A stretch of 64,000 bases of DNA from Xylocopa sonorina (GCF_050948175.1 NC_135199.1:12404501-12468500), one strand, 5' to 3'. Positions 49,714 through 63,330 are shown, counted from the first letter of the stretch. The notes: generated from the sequence alone by a model not told the origin. Numbers and translations are program-made.

Positions 49714-51780
49714 TTCTCGTAGTCCTCGTCCTTCTCCTCGCATAGTCGTCATCGCGGTGGTGGATACCAGCGAGGCGGTGGTAGTGTTAGTAGCGGCTCG
49801 TCGTTACGCGAGGATGCCAGCGGATACAAAGTCGAGGATCACAGAGACGTTAGGCGGAGGAGTCTCTCGTTCTCTCTCTCGTCTCTCTTCGCAGCCGCGC
49901 GGACCCTTTACGGGAATAAAAAGGCAACATCTCCCGGTAAACCCGGTCTCTCGCTTCTTCATTTTTCCACGCCGGCTGACGCGTCCATCCCTACCCACCC
50001 GGCCGATTTCTCTGCCATCTTCCTACGTAATCCTCCATCTACCCGCGGACCTCTGTACAGCTCGACGCCCCTCGACTCCTCGACGCGAGGCGTATACGGG
50101 TGCAAACATGATTTAGAGTAACGTCGCGAGCGAGCGAATAAAATCCGCGGGTCTGATACCGAACAAATAACTCGTGATATCACGAGCGAACGTGGTCCCC
50201 GTGTTATACTCCATTCGCTCGCTGGGCAAACAGCTATTTTCTTTTCCTAATTCTAGCGCCGGTTCGCTGGGTTCCCATTGGACGCGCGTGAAAGTTGCCG
50301 CGCCGGCTATGGTGCCACGTGAACTTTGTCGAGCGAAACTGGTATAACGTCGAGTATAATGTCGAATGGCCAGATCGGTAGCCGCGAATCGATGGTAATC
50401 GATTTCGTTTCTTTATAAACAGGCTCGTTCTCCAGTCGGTTAAAAGTGGTTCCCACCGGATTATGTTGTCACAGCTGGTTAGTTTGTAAAATTAAGACTT
50501 AGAATGACGCCAGGATGGTCCTGGTACGCCAAAACGGAGATTGCCCCCGCGATGGACAGAGGAGACAGTCGTACCGAATGTTAAACAGGTCGCAGCCATA
50601 GGCACACGCTTCAAGGGTGGTAGTTATCTACCTTTATGAAGGAAGGTGGTAAATGGGTTAATGTTTCATGCCAACAGGTGGCCGCTATTGGACCGCAAGC
50701 TTATAGCTTTACGACGACCTAAAGCGGTATTCCAGTATTCCCATTGATGTATGTACGAGCGGCGAGAAGTAGCGTTGAAGAGTGACGAGAATTCGCGTAC
50801 GCGCTCGCAAATCATTTCTAACGAGGGGTGAAGAAATTCAGAGGCCATTCGCGAACGCGAAGTCGTAAATCTAGTCATCGAGTCTATGCAGCTAACGTAT
50901 CGCGGCAATAATAAAGAATTTATATCGATTAAGAGGCTATCCAATTATCGAAAGTGGAAGATGTCGTTCTCCATCTTTTGCGCACTCAAGCATCACGTGA
51001 CTTTGCGCACGCGGCGCTCGAATCTCGCGAAGAATTTCAGAAATGCATATTCACCGTGTCCGGGGATTAATCCTTATTATTCCAGCTGGGCTCCGTGACA
51101 TTCGCAGAGGGGCGGTTTGCATTCGCGGGTGGCCGGTTCGTTGAATCTCGTTAATACAATGGCGTTTAATCTTGATTCGCAATTCGGATGGCTGCGGGTT
51201 GGCCGTTGCCGTATCCACTCAGCGCACGCGGCCTTGATGACGTTCTCCGAAAGCGACAATTATCGCAGCGGCATCTGTATGGCGATCATTGAAATAGGTC
51301 GTAGAAAGGAGAGTATAAGGCGGTTAGCCCGAGGCCCATTCCGCTAACGGTAACGACCGACTCGCTGGTTCGAGTCTCGGCTAAGCTCGAAAATGAATCG
51401 AGCCACCATGGCGGTGCGGCTCCTCCGCTCGACTTTTTCCTATCCTCCCCCACGCTCTGACATTCGGAGTTACGTATCGTGGCGCATGCGCGTGCAAGAT
51501 GAAATTCCAAGATAGATCGAAGACTCAAGAGAAAGAGAAAGAGGGCACGAACAACTGAAAGGTGGGAACGAATTGGATCGTGAGCAGAATCGAAGATTTT
51601 CTAGTTTCACCGAAGATTGCAGGCGGCTCCGATGCGGAACCGCAGCCTCGCCTTCGTTTTGGTACCAAGCGGAACTCGCGGTATAAAGAAAACGTAAAAG
51701 AAAAGATTACTCTTCGCACGTGGATTATTTTTTGCGTTTCTTCCTCTAAATTGTTGCGGTATCGTCCACGCGGAAGTTGT
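49714..51780. other. Non-coding DNA with acceptor-like sites
   Basis: Acceptor-like tracts occur at about 50252 (long pyrimidine run ending TTCTAG) and 51085 (TTATTATTCCAG). The latter precedes a 22-codon frame with FAEGRFAFAGGRF. Neither has a paired donor. No gene recognised. Confidence 0.45.
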
Positions 51781-53420
51781 TGTATGGGACTCTTTTAAGA
51801 GATCGCGATTAAGAATTTGAAAATTGTTCAATTGTTTCATATAGCAATTGTTTGTTCGATATAAACAGTTTTGTCAAGTTTGCGTACACTCTTTGCAAGT
51901 AAAGCATACAGATCGGCATCGAGGATCTAAGAAATAGAAAACCATGGTGACCCTGCCGGTAACTTCCACTGGCTTTTACCGGGATCCACTAGGCGCACTT
52001 TATTACCGACGCGACCATCGATCCTGCCACTTATTGGCAGCACTTCTGGTTCCGTTTAATATCCCTTTGGTACGAAAAGATGCGAGTTAAATTCTCGTAG
52101 TTTCGTTTTTAATTTCGTCGACTACATTTATACTACCTAAATGACACAACGTGGTCAAACACGCAAACACTTTTTTGAATTTGAATATTATAATAATTTT
52201 CTTCTTTTCCGCCCACTAAAAAGTATTATATAAGTGAAAGCGATTGGTATTTCAAAACGTACGCTTTGTGTTCGAACGTAGCGCAATTTAATGCCCGTTA
52301 CATCATTCGAAAGTACGAGAAAGAGAGCGAGAACTTGCTACACTTTCTTAATTACTTCTTTATTTTTATCACTATCGCGTTCGATAGCCGCACGCGAAGA
52401 TGCAATGCAGAATTATTGGCGCGTTGCACGATCAAAGCGTTGTTTTCAACTCGGAAAATACTATCGAAAGTAAACCACGGACAACGATTCAAGTCGATTT
52501 GCATAGATATCTTTTACTCTGTCGGCTCGTAAATGACTAGTCGCTGCGCGGCTGATTAAAAAACATCGCCGTTAAACCCCACTGATTAAAAAGTAACCAA
52601 TTTATCAACACGATTCGTTAACCTTTAGCAGGAAAATATTTTTCTACTTTGAAACGGGCTCGCTAATTACTACTCCATAAAGATGGAATCTAGAAAAAGT
52701 ATCGATGTACCTAGGTACGTTTTAATTACGTCCTAACGGTGTTCATTAGCGGTGCGCTGTTGTAAAAATCTTTTCTCTTTCAACCATTCCAATTTCCTGA
52801 TAAGCAGCCCTCGCGAAAGTGGAATGGAAGCCAAACCGGCCACTCGATTCATCGCCGTTAATAAATCTAGCCAAGAATGCACAGTTTTACTTATGCATTC
52901 GTCTATCGTATTAGCGATATCTTTATTGCGCATAATGACAGAGTGTAATCGGTGCAACTTTGTCGGCGATCAATGGAGTTTACGAGCATACTAATGGGCT
53001 CTATTAACGCACCTTACTAAAGACCAGCATTCGCGTGCAGAGTTTCTATACGCTGACCTTCATACGTGCAACCATGGGCGGGACGTTACATCGAAAGACT
53101 CGCGATTTTTTCAACCGATAACGAACGGTTCGCCGGTTCCTTCGCAGATAAATTATCGAATACATTTTTTCTTCCAACAAATGTAAGAAAAATATAATAT
53201 TCCCTTTGAGACTCGTTAATCGGTTCTCTCCCTTTCAACTGTCGTTCGTGCTATGGTCGCTTAAATATTAATTATACAGTGGACTAGATGTTCATTTCGA
53301 AAATCTACTAAAAATAGCGTAGCGATTTAGAATAGATACAATTAACAGCAAAAATGTACTTTGCTTGTAGATACTGTAGATCTGGGTAGTAAAATTTAGG
53401 AACAGAAGGGAATCGGCGAA
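51781..53420. other. Long A+T-rich island
   Basis: Sustained lower GC than flanks with frequent TAAT and AATAAA-like strings. The small frames here (52266-52532, 52752-52994) resemble nothing known. It could be an enhancer-rich or gene-terminal region, or only compositional mosaic. Confidence 0.4.
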
Positions 53421-53726
53421 TTTGCAAATCCTCTACACAAAAAGGGAGGTGCATCGAGAATAACTCTCCGGTCTGGACGTTATTATGTATCCAGTTGGAT
53501 AATATCGCTTCGCGTGCAAGCAGAGCTTACGTCATTCGGACAAAAGTGAACCCGTGGAAGTTCCAAGCGGGCATAAAACCGAGGAATGCGCGTATAAATT
53601 GACCTTCCACCCTAACGCGGCGGCTGGAAATTTTTCGAAAAACCGCCATAGACACCGACGAACCGTGGAACGATCGTCCCGTTTGACTTACGTCCAATTC
53701 GCGTCGAGGACTAACGATTTTCGTTC

Positions 53727-53750
53727 GCGAAACTGCGCGAAACTGCGCGA
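53727..53750. repeat. 10-bp tandem duplication
   Basis: GCGAAACTGC occurs twice in tandem, followed by GCGA, 2.4 copies. Confidence 0.85.
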
Positions 53751-54197
53751 CGAGCGACAACTAATGGACTCTTAAGAACGCCCGGGCGACAGACGACCGA
53801 CGACCGATTGATACATTGTGTGTGCCCCTGCGATTGGCGAGGAATTTCAATTTGAACGGTGTCATTAAACGAGCAGGTTGATACGACGCGATAGCCAGGG
53901 CCTTCCGCACACATCTAACCAGCGGAGAAAACACTCCGGCGATAATAACTTCCACTTTGGAGGATTAGTTACACAGGGTGTAATGAACCTTCGGGGTGTT
54001 AAGTCAGCCGAGAGGTATCGAAGCGGCACGTGATTAGAGAAAAAGAAGGAAAAGGCCGAGAGGAAAAGCTAACAGTGCTAACGGAAGGTCAAGAGGGTGG
54101 AGACGCTGAGCGAACGAGGGTGGAGCAGTCGGGATTAGGATTGGACTTCGTTAAATGCATCTGACCGAAACGAAAATGGTAGACGCAGCCTGGCTCT

Positions 54198-54213
54198 CTT
54201 TCTCTCTCTCTCT
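54198..54213. repeat. Short CT-rich microsatellite
   Basis: CT dinucleotides with one TTT interruption; reads as GA on the minus strand. Confidence 0.85.
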
Positions 54214-55904
54214 GGCTGCAACTTTGTTTCTTTTTTTCCTCTCCTCTCCTAACAAAGTATACAATTTCGAACAAATATCTTAATCCCTGTAGCCGGTCCC
54301 AATTTATTACCGACTTTTAACACCCAGATGCGCGACACCGTGGCAACATATTATTCCTAAAATATCCCCGGGACTCCGTATGCGGCGTTCCCGGGCCTTC
54401 TATCAATTTTGCTCGCGCATACGAATGAACATTTAACGCTCCAGCCGATTCTGACGGAAGACGATGATTTAAGGGGGACATTCCGCGCGAATAGCTGTCC
54501 GTGGAACCAGCGAGATCATTGGTACAATGTATGAAAACGCGATAGATATTTATCGCGCGGGTAAACAGAGATTAAGCGCGGCATAAATTTCATGTTCCCG
54601 GAACTGGATATTACGGGAATATAAAACGAAGTTCTTTAGTCGGTTCAAGTGCGTTTTAATAATTCATGTACTATTTTTTACAGACTACGTCCGAAGTCTC
54701 GGGCAATAAAAGGTTATACGCGCGGAGCGGCTATCGCCTGGCGATACGCAATAAGTAATAATTCGTGTACTATTAACTAGCCGGGACATTGGTAACGATA
54801 CGTTAACAGGATAGACTTCGCTTTACCCGGGGCAGCAACACTTCGCCGATGCGTTTACGAGATAATAATAAATTCACCGCGAAGGTATTAGCGTCACCGA
54901 TTCTTCTAATCGGGATAGATACTACGGATTAAGTACAGAAACTGATAGCTTTACGAGCACGAATTAATTAACGCATAATTGATGGAGACGATTTCTCATT
55001 TTCCAATAACTCAGCGCTCAAAGAAGGCCGAGGCGAATCGATGGAATAAATTTGCCAGGGACACTCTCCCCTCTAAATCCATCAATCGCGACATAAATTG
55101 TTCGCCGGTGAAGTGTCAAAGTTTCCCCGTAAATGGAAGAATTCGCCGGGCGAGGGACAGCAGAGCGTTTAATGGCGGCTTTCGGCGGGAACGATTGAGA
55201 ATCGCTGGTCAAACGGTCGAACGATAAAAATACATATTTCTACAAGAGTTCTATAGTCGTGAGGGCCCTCTTCACCCCGACCGGACGGACCACACCCTTC
55301 CAGATTTCGGTCTTCGACGGTCGCTCTCTCCGTTGCCGCTCCAGCATACTCTTTTTTATATCCATCCGCGGCAACACCATTTTTTGCTGCCAGAGAGAGA
55401 GAACCTATCCCCACCGTCGGCGTCTCTCGAAACGCCCAACTTGGATTCCCTTTTGCCCGTGGTGGTACCGGCCGGAAAGGCCTCGAGAATTCTGTTCGTA
55501 TAAACGTGGACGAACGTAACCCAATATTTCAGCCGGTACCGTGTTACACGAGCGTGGCACTCGATCGAAGCGTGATCCTCCGCCCGTCGAACTACTTACG
55601 CAGGAAGTACGGTCCCACGTATCGGACCCACGAACCATCCCTCGTCACCCTCCACGTTAAACGCGCTGATCGTTTGCGGACCACGTCAACGTACAGAAGT
55701 AGATACATAGAATTGGATCGTCGTCGAGGAAGAGGCTAACGAGACACCCGACTTTTGCCAGACGCGTCGAGCGTAGCCACTCGAATCGTCTCGACTTTCG
55801 AAACGCGGCTCTTTTCTTTTTGGTATCAAGGTTCGGTCGAAGTAGGAGAAGAAGAGGTCCGATAGGTTGGCGCGGCGTTTTTGTTCGAGGCGAAATCTTG
55901 ATCG

Positions 55905-56240
55905 ATAAATCACGGGGGGCGCAGTGCGGTCCGAGGGCGTGGCCAGTTCGAGTTTCCCGCGGTTGCGGTCGCGCAGCGGGCGCGGGAAAGTGCAGCGCAG
56001 CACACGAGCCCTCTCTGAATTCATATTCGCGAATAAGTGTTCCGTGACTGTTGAGATAAGTGATTGGTCGGCGGGGTTCCGGGCAGAGGGAAGTAATAGC
56101 GAACAGGATGCGGGAGAGAGGAAGATAGGAGGAGGAGTGTAGGGTGTTCGCGGAGGCTTGCGTGCTCCGCTGGCCGCGCGGCGCTATTTTCGCATATTTC
56201 TATGCGCTCGCCACGGCGCAGCCCACGGGGGAGAAAGAAC
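55905..56240. promoter_or_regulatory. GC-rich block, possible promoter or first exon
   Basis: Dense in CG and GC-box-like strings, with sharp contrast to the A+T-rich DNA on the far side of 56560. Several short frames (55820-56047, 55924-56142) are open. There is no TATA box and no canonical splice donor, so the assignment as promoter or 5-prime exon rests on composition only. Confidence 0.15.
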
Positions 56241-58800
56241 CTCGAAGGAGGATCGCGATGCGGTTTTACGAGTTATTCCACAGCCGAGAGAGAGGAGCGT
56301 AATCCGCGCCCAACTTCGCGGGAACTGTCCAACTTGAACGATTACAGTAAAATATCCAGCAGCTAGGCTGCCACGGGAGAGAGGGTAGGAATAGCATCGA
56401 GGGTTGGGGAGGGGAACGCTGCGAATCGTCGACGGAGCAATCGGAGATTTGCAATGCTAACCGTAGCTCCCCCCTCGACTCGCGTTACACGCGTTTATAC
56501 ACGGTGCCAAGCCGGGCGTGCACTTTGAGCACACCTACACCCTCGCGTCTACGGGGGATTAACGTCGAGGAAACATAAAGTAGCCGGTCAATTCTTCATT
56601 TTTGACTCAACTTTGTATCCGTCCTGTTACGTTGCAACGTTCAACCGTGCATCGTAATTCTACCACTCTAATATAATGCATCCGGCCGCGATACATAATA
56701 GATTTTTCGCTATCGTAAACGCCTAATGAAATTGTTCCTGCTTCAGCGGGACTGATAAATAAATGGTAAATCGCCGCGTATCGATACGATCGTTGCTACG
56801 CTACTAAAACGCCGCGATATATTCGCGATAACGTATCTATCTCCGCGACATTGATCGACCACGGTTACGTGGAACGGTTCAATGGTGGTAAAAGACCGCG
56901 AGAACGATGCGAATGGGTGCGCGGCAACCCTGACGGGTCCGTTTCAATGTAGCCGCGACGGTAACGGGGTAGAACGAATCGAAGGCGCGCGTGTCGCGGT
57001 TTGCCGCAATCAAGGGGTGAAGATTAGCCGCGGCTCGGGAGGAAGATTCTATCGGCGGACACGAAGACAATCGTCCCGGCAGGTAGAACGGCGAAGGTTG
57101 CACGCAAGTGCGTAAAAAGTTTATTGCCCGGTTGAAAGCACCTTTTAAAAACGCATCGCGGCCGCTTTATGAGCCAACGATTATGTTCTAACTCGGAACA
57201 TCATCGCGCCGCCATCGCGGCTCCGCTATAAAGAGCAGTTCGTACGACGAGCTTCGCATCGATCGCTCGAAATGCATACGTTGCGCCGTGCCCCCCTGTA
57301 ACCGCGGCTGTAAACGCGGACTTCTGAACGCGCGGGGGCGTGCACGGTGGTTCGATTTCATCGAGTGGAGAGAAGAGGAGAGGAGAAAAATACGGGGTCG
57401 AACGCGGAAAACCCGCGCAAATTGACCGCGATTAGCCACGCTCGCCTCGTTCCCGGCTGAGAACCAGTATACATCCGCGGGCGTTAACGTCGGACGGAGC
57501 CAGGAAATCGACGCGGCTAGGGGCACGGTACGCGTTTCTATCGGTTAATTCGTCGATCTCGCGGGATTATTAGGGTTTAACGTCCATCGCGACGCGATAA
57601 CGCCCGGCTTTACGACGCGCGATAATTCAACGCGTAACAACGAGATCAGCCGGCGAGAGGAAACGCGAGCGTTTCACGGCGTGTACGCATACCGGGCGTG
57701 GATCTGCGCTCGCGGCTTAGGAAAGACAATTTCAGGAAACGGGCCTCAGCCGCCGATTGAAATATCGCGTTTGCTCCACGGAATGCGCGCACTTGTAAAA
57801 ACGTTTTACGAACGCGCCACGGTATCGGGTCGACGCTCACGATTTTGTTGCAACCGGCGAGCGCTATAACCGGCGACGAATACGGGCATAAAGAGCGCGC
57901 GTTTGCCGAGACACGCGCTAAAACCTTGCGGGAACGACCTGGCTCGATTCGCGTTTCACGTTTTGCATCGACGATTCGAAAGATGTGCTCCGTGGTCACG
58001 CTTAAGGAACGCCGCGATCCCCGTTCATCCTTCGATGGAATCGATCGCGATTTGGCTCGTGGCACCAGGTAGATTCGAAACGAGCGTCTCTCCTCCCGGT
58101 CCACGCGGTAGCCTGCGCCGTGAATATTATATACGCGCGGCGTATCGCGTTAATTAGCGGCGTCCAAAATGGCCGCGGCGGAGAGGAGCCGCGTGAAACA
58201 CGCCGAAAAGGAAATCGGGTTTTGGTTAATCCAGGCCGCGCGTTATTGCCGTGGCGCGAGCGAGCCGGACTTTGCCGCGGGGAGGGACCCGGGAAAAAAC
58301 CGCGTCGGCTTGAAATAATAAAGAGCCGGCCCACACAAGACGATCGGACCGCACGCTGCGCGATTATTGGAAATGTTATTCCTTGGCCCCTGGCTTGTAA
58401 TGAACGCGGGGAACGTCATCGAGCGTTGCATTCCGGATGGAAATCATTTCGAAGGAATCCACGGACGATCCGAGCGATTCCAGGATAATTGAGTAATCTC
58501 GGGTCAACGAGAGGAGAGCTAGGAAGACGATCGTTCGATGCTGGCTTCCGTTTATCGCCAGGTATCGCTTTATCCGCTTGTTCCACGTTTCCGTTGGAAT
58601 TTCAGTCGCGAGGATCAGATCGCGTCGCGACACTGTCGTACATTCGAGCAACGACAGAAAGTTACTATGACGTCTGGTGTAATAAACTTTCGGAGCCTGT
58701 AACGGGGATGACATAACGAGTCTCGCGTCAATTAACGGGAAAGTTGAACGACAAATTTCTGATATTTGCGCTCTGACGTTTTCTCTGAAAAGACTGGTTA
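56241..58800. other. Non-coding DNA
   Basis: An A+T-rich pocket at about 56560-56810 lies within CpG-rich DNA. Open frames at 57188-57526 and 57646-58104 (-) are Arg/Ser-rich and unrecognisable. Nothing else seen. Confidence 0.5.
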
Positions 58801-59077
58801 ATTTATTAAGCATTTCCTAGCGACGAAGCACGGTTCTCAAATTCGTCCAGAAGTCCATTGTCCGAAAGAAAAAGGAACAGGAACTCCGCTTGTAACGGAA
58901 AACGACGGTCCCTGGCCCTTGCACTTTTTTTACTTCCAAGTCCGCTCGAGTTACCCTCGAGATGTTACCTGCATTTTTTATGCAATGTTTTTTTACCAAA
59001 CAGACCTCCTACTTTTTTCTTCCTTCCCTTTGTACAAAAGCATGTTTTTTCTACGCGTGGTTGCCACGGTCTTGTAC

Positions 59078-59125
59078 GTTTCGAAGCTGAAAATTCAGAC
59101 GACTTCAAACATTCAGCTTCGAAAC
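59078..59125. repeat. Perfect 14-bp inverted repeat with 20-nt loop
   Basis: GTTTCGAAGCTGAA at 59078-59091 is matched by its exact reverse complement at 59112-59125. A 14-bp palindrome, GAGGAACGTTCCTC, follows two bases later at 59127-59140. The stem is too short for a canonical miRNA precursor; it could be a protein-binding palindrome, an RNA hairpin, or the remnant ends of a small element. Confidence 0.85.
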
Positions 59126-59192
59126 CGAGGAACGTTCCTCCGTCACCTTCCACGCTCGAACACCCTTCTTCGCGATGTTCCTTATACCTTAG

Positions 59193-59235
59193 ATGTACTA
59201 GCAACTTTGAATACTTGCAATCTGTCTATAAACAG
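59193..59235 (+). other. Possible 43-bp exon
   Basis: An acceptor-like CTTATACCTTAG ends at 59192 and an ideal donor, AACAG followed by GTAAGTA, starts at 59236. The frame in phase with the exon end reads CTSNFEYLQSVYKQ. Stronger pyrimidine tracts upstream (ending near 59019 and 59040) could be alternative acceptors giving a longer exon that includes the inverted repeat. No family recognised. Confidence 0.2.
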
Positions 59236-59240
59236 GTAAG

Positions 59241-62200
59241 TACTAAACACGAAGATTGCAATTTATATAATTTAGACGAAGTAATTTAAACTTCCCTGTC
59301 CAAAATCTTTTATAATACGAGAAATTTCTAAAGACATACGATGGATTTCAAATATTTGGAGCAAGAATAGAATTTCTCGTCTCAGCAAAGATCCACGAGC
59401 AGCGGAGAACGGTAATTGGCCGATGTGTTCCCAAAGCTGTCGCTCAGGATTGACCACGGCTCCCCGCAATCCGTTACCTGGCCCTTTTTTTCCATATAAT
59501 TTTCTGGCCGAGGCCTTGCCGCGAAAAAAAAGGGGTTAACAGAAGAAACACCCGCGCGAGGCTGCCAGGAACGAATTCCTCTCGGTGTTTACCGTGGTTT
59601 ACGACGTGGAAGATCGACGCGGCGTACGACGGCGAACGGATCCCGAAGACGGGGACGGGTGAGCGAAAGGAAAACGAGAGCTACACCGTTATAAATTCGA
59701 GCACACGAAACCCACTGACCGGTCGCTCCTTCTCGGTTTCCCCTCTGTCGTTCGAGCTTTATGGTGTATCGGTGCAAAAAAAGGGTTAGACTCCCTCGTA
59801 CGTAGCAGAGGCCCTAAGGTCTCGCTCCTCCGAGGGTTACCGTTATTATACGAATGCAAAATGTCTTCAGTCTGTTGCTCACTCAAGTCTGGGCTTTCGG
59901 CAGCAACGCTGCTCTAAAAAGCTCGCCTATTCGCTGGCCATTGTTTAGACGCGCGTTCGATCGTAAATATAGGTGGGATTATCGAGAGTGACAAAATGGT
60001 GCTCGCGACGACGCGGAAGAGGAGAGTGGCCAAGCTGTGCACGCGTGCAACGTGTCCTGAGTACCGCCATGCTGGGACGCAGCTATCGAAATTGGTTCGA
60101 CAAAGAACGCCATTGAGGATTCGTCCTGTGAAGTGCACTGGTTCCCGGCCTGGTCGTTCGCTCGATGACGGGTTAAGGGCCAAGAAGTGTTAAGGAGAAC
60201 TGTCAGACGCGGTAATTAGCCAACATCCTTCAGCTTCTAATAGAGAGACTCGTTGTTCCCGTTTGCTCGATCCAGCCGATCGCGCGCACCGGCAGTAAAT
60301 TTTCTTCGCGGCTTTACTACTTTTACGCGAACTGCGAGTAATATCCGTGTGAAATTCTTCGGGAAAATTAACCTTCTACACAGTTACTCGACGTAATACC
60401 GCTATTCTTGGAAATGTCTTCCTCCCCTCTCTTGCTCTTGCAACGCGATCGCGAAATTTCCAGAACGTTACTCCGTCTCCCCGATAACCGGCAACTCCCT
60501 CGGATCGATCGATGTCAATTTACATCCGCGCGTTGCTCGAAAGGTGAAAAGCTTATCCTCGGGTATCCAGTCGAGAGATCTAATCTTCTCTAAAAGGATT
60601 AAAAGAGGAGATTCGTCGATACACTGCTCGCATTAACTGATTGAAATGTTTACCCAGCGGAGTATGAAATATACTACTTCGACCGGGCGCATATTCCCTC
60701 CACCGGGGCGTCATCGACGATCGCAAACACGTGCAGCTATTTTCTCCGCGATCCCGTTGCCCGATGGTTCGTCTCGTATCGATTCACGAACATTTTTACT
60801 GCTTCCTCCTCGAATCTGGTGCCTCGCGGTGCGTTTCCTCGCGCGACCTCCAACATTTTTACATAACTCGAAGATCACGGAACGGGGTCTCGCGTTTGGC
60901 ACGAGGCATCGGTTACAGATGTTCTCCTAAACGATGGTACAGACCCGTACCAAACAGTCTGCCACGGTTACATAAATTTTGGCAAAAAACTGAAACGCGC
61001 TTTCGGCACGGATCGCGATCGCGTTCGATGAAAGCCGCTTACACGTGCTCGCCAACCCTTAATGTTTACCGCGTTCTCCAGCCCGCGGGGTTCGAAGGTT
61101 TCCGTCGGTGTTCCCTTTAAAGCGGTTCCAAGTCGAACGTTTATTTCTGGGTGGTTCACGGCTAGCCGCTGGCTGCTCGAAGCGTCTCGGTTCGTAGAAA
61201 TCGCATAGGAATAAGTTCCCGGTACTCTCGAAAAATTTCAGCGACGCCAACACTCGCTACGTATCGAGAGACGCGTCGCTCGAGCAAAAGAAGAAAAGAA
61301 TTCGTCTCGTTTTTATACCGTGTAGAGGAGATCGTTTAATTTATCTTTCGTCGTCCTAATGGTTAGCATCGAGAGCCAAAAGACAAACTTTATATCCGAA
61401 CGGCTGATAATTAGCCAGTCCTCCGTTTGGAGGTCGGAGTCCCTTTCGTGCTGAAATTAAGCACCCAATCGATTACCAATCAGGTGTCGTAATTTCGAGC
61501 GAGTATCGGGGCGCAGCCCAGCCCCCGGGGCTGGGAACCAGTCGATTTCGAAGCTGATACCTCAAGGTAGAGCCTGGAAATCGATGCTGGGCAGGTGGAG
61601 GCGGAGGAGGGTGAACGATGGTAATATCTTCATTTGCATTGATGGCCTTCTTCGTCGATACGATCCGAGCTCTCAGCCGTGGGGGCTTTCGAAACTCCTT
61701 GTCGATCGTATCCCGGCGTCGAGAAGGGGCTCTTACCTCGCCACGGAATACCGAATTCGCGCGGCCTCGTCTCGCGAACGAAGCGAGCAAGAATGAAAGA
61801 TATTCGCGGTTACCTTTTATTAACGCGTCCGTCGTGGGAATTACGAATTAGAGAGGCGAAGGGTGGAAATAACCGGGAGGATAGAGGGTATCTTACTTCG
61901 CGTAGCCGGTCGAAGCGCGGGAGCACGAGAGATCGTAGGTAGCCAGAGCGGTCTTGTGCTCTGTTGATATTCCCCTCGTTAATTCGCCCTTAAAACATTT
62001 ATACGTTCCAATAACGCCAACAGGCCCTCGATATCTCGGTTTCCATTCCGGCGGGAGGTTTACGCGCGATTAAAATGAAACAAAGTTGGCGGGCAGCAGC
62101 CGAATTCGTATGTAGCGAACGCGCGTTAATTCGATAATTACGATAACGTTGATAAAGCGGGGCAGCGGCGATCGGATGGTATCGGGGCGATGAGAAGCGC

Positions 62201-63257
62201 GCGCTATAACTTTGTCGGCGATTACACGCGAATATTAACACGGAACAGATACAGGTGGCCCATTTGTCGGGCAGGGAACGGTCGCGATAAAGAGGGCGGT
62301 GCCCCTCGAGTCGCTGGTTTAATGGATCTGGTTTCGTTACCTTGATGCTACCTACCTCTCTGTTTCTTCGATCCCCGATTTCTCTCTGACCTATCGTATC
62401 CAATCAACTCCCACCGTATAGGTGAACCAATCCCTTCTTCTTCGAGCGGCGTCCTTTTCCATCTCCCACCCCTATTTAGAGTCACCTTGATCCACCTCTC
62501 GCTGCCGCTTATTACAAGCTATTCCCCTAAAAGGAGTAAAACCTGAAATTAGTTCGGAATTTCTGTCTTCGCCAACGAATGGAATCCTCCGTAGGAAGAA
62601 ATGATCGGCGATGCCTTCGGTATATCTCGATCCTGGCCCTCGGCCTCGCCGTTCGCTGATGGCGAGGGCCGCTTCATTATTTTTTCCCGGCTCCGCCATT
62701 CGATCGGACAAGCTCGACAGAATCGTATCGTATCGTACCGTATAATATCGCATGGTTATTTAAATAAACTGGTTATTTGAATAAACACCCGCTCGAATCG
62801 TTACCCGACGAATATTCTCGTGTTCGTTCGTTCGTTCTCAATCGTTGCCTCGGAAATCGAGGCGTTCTCCAACGGCCGGGTACTCTCGCTCGTTCGCCAA
62901 CGGTTCGCCCCCTTATTTCAGACGAGCCAGTTATTTTAATTAGTTGTACACCTTTGTATTATTCCCCCCCTCGTTTTATAGACAGGCCACGTCCGATTTC
63001 CACGCGGGCGCCCGTTTCGAAGGGAAACATCTCAGTCGGGCGCGGCGTAAAAATTTATCGCGAGCTTGCAAGCGGAAAGCGAGAGAAGGGTTAAGGTTGA
63101 AATTAAATTTTCCAACGCGCCCCCGCGCCTTGTCTTGCTTCCTTACGACGGATCCAAACTTCTCATTTCTAAATTTACTTCCTTGCACTCCGGCGTGCTC
63201 TAAACTTTTACGAATTTAAAGGCTTTCCCGTTGCCTCGCTTGATACCCCGGCCTGTA
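59241..63257. other. Non-coding DNA
   Basis: No gene recognised. A minus-strand donor with full consensus (GCGAG then GTAAGAGC) sits at 61738 downward; the nearest acceptor-like AG would give a 34-base exon. Frames here are short and overlapping. Confidence 0.5.
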
Positions 63258-63330
63258 CCTTCCTTACTTCCTTACTTACTTCCTTCCTTCCTTCCTTCCT
63301 TCCTTCTTTCCTACTTTCCTTCTCTCCATC
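63258..63330. repeat. (CTTC)n-type tetranucleotide tract
   Basis: Pyrimidine-rich tract of CTTC and CTTA units, pure CTTC from about 63279 to 63305. Long pyrimidine tracts of this type can form triplex DNA. Confidence 0.92.

Larger units (their letters stand above)
53421..55904. other. Non-coding DNA
   Basis: A 10-bp tandem duplication is at 53727-53750 and a short CT tract near 54198-54213. From 54290 to 54980 the sequence is again A+T-leaning. No gene recognised. Confidence 0.5.

Noticed and set aside
49451..50116. 221-codon frame with a poly-valine tract
   Set aside because: The tract is a (GTC)n microsatellite; flanking translation is unrecognisable.
51364..51380. GGTTCGAGTC string resembling a tRNA B box
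   Set aside because: The T stem does not pair properly and no A box or acceptor stem lies upstream.
61738..61772. Minus-strand donor with a possible 34-base exon
   Set aside because: The acceptor side (TTCGCGAG) is poor and the peptide is short and Arg-rich.
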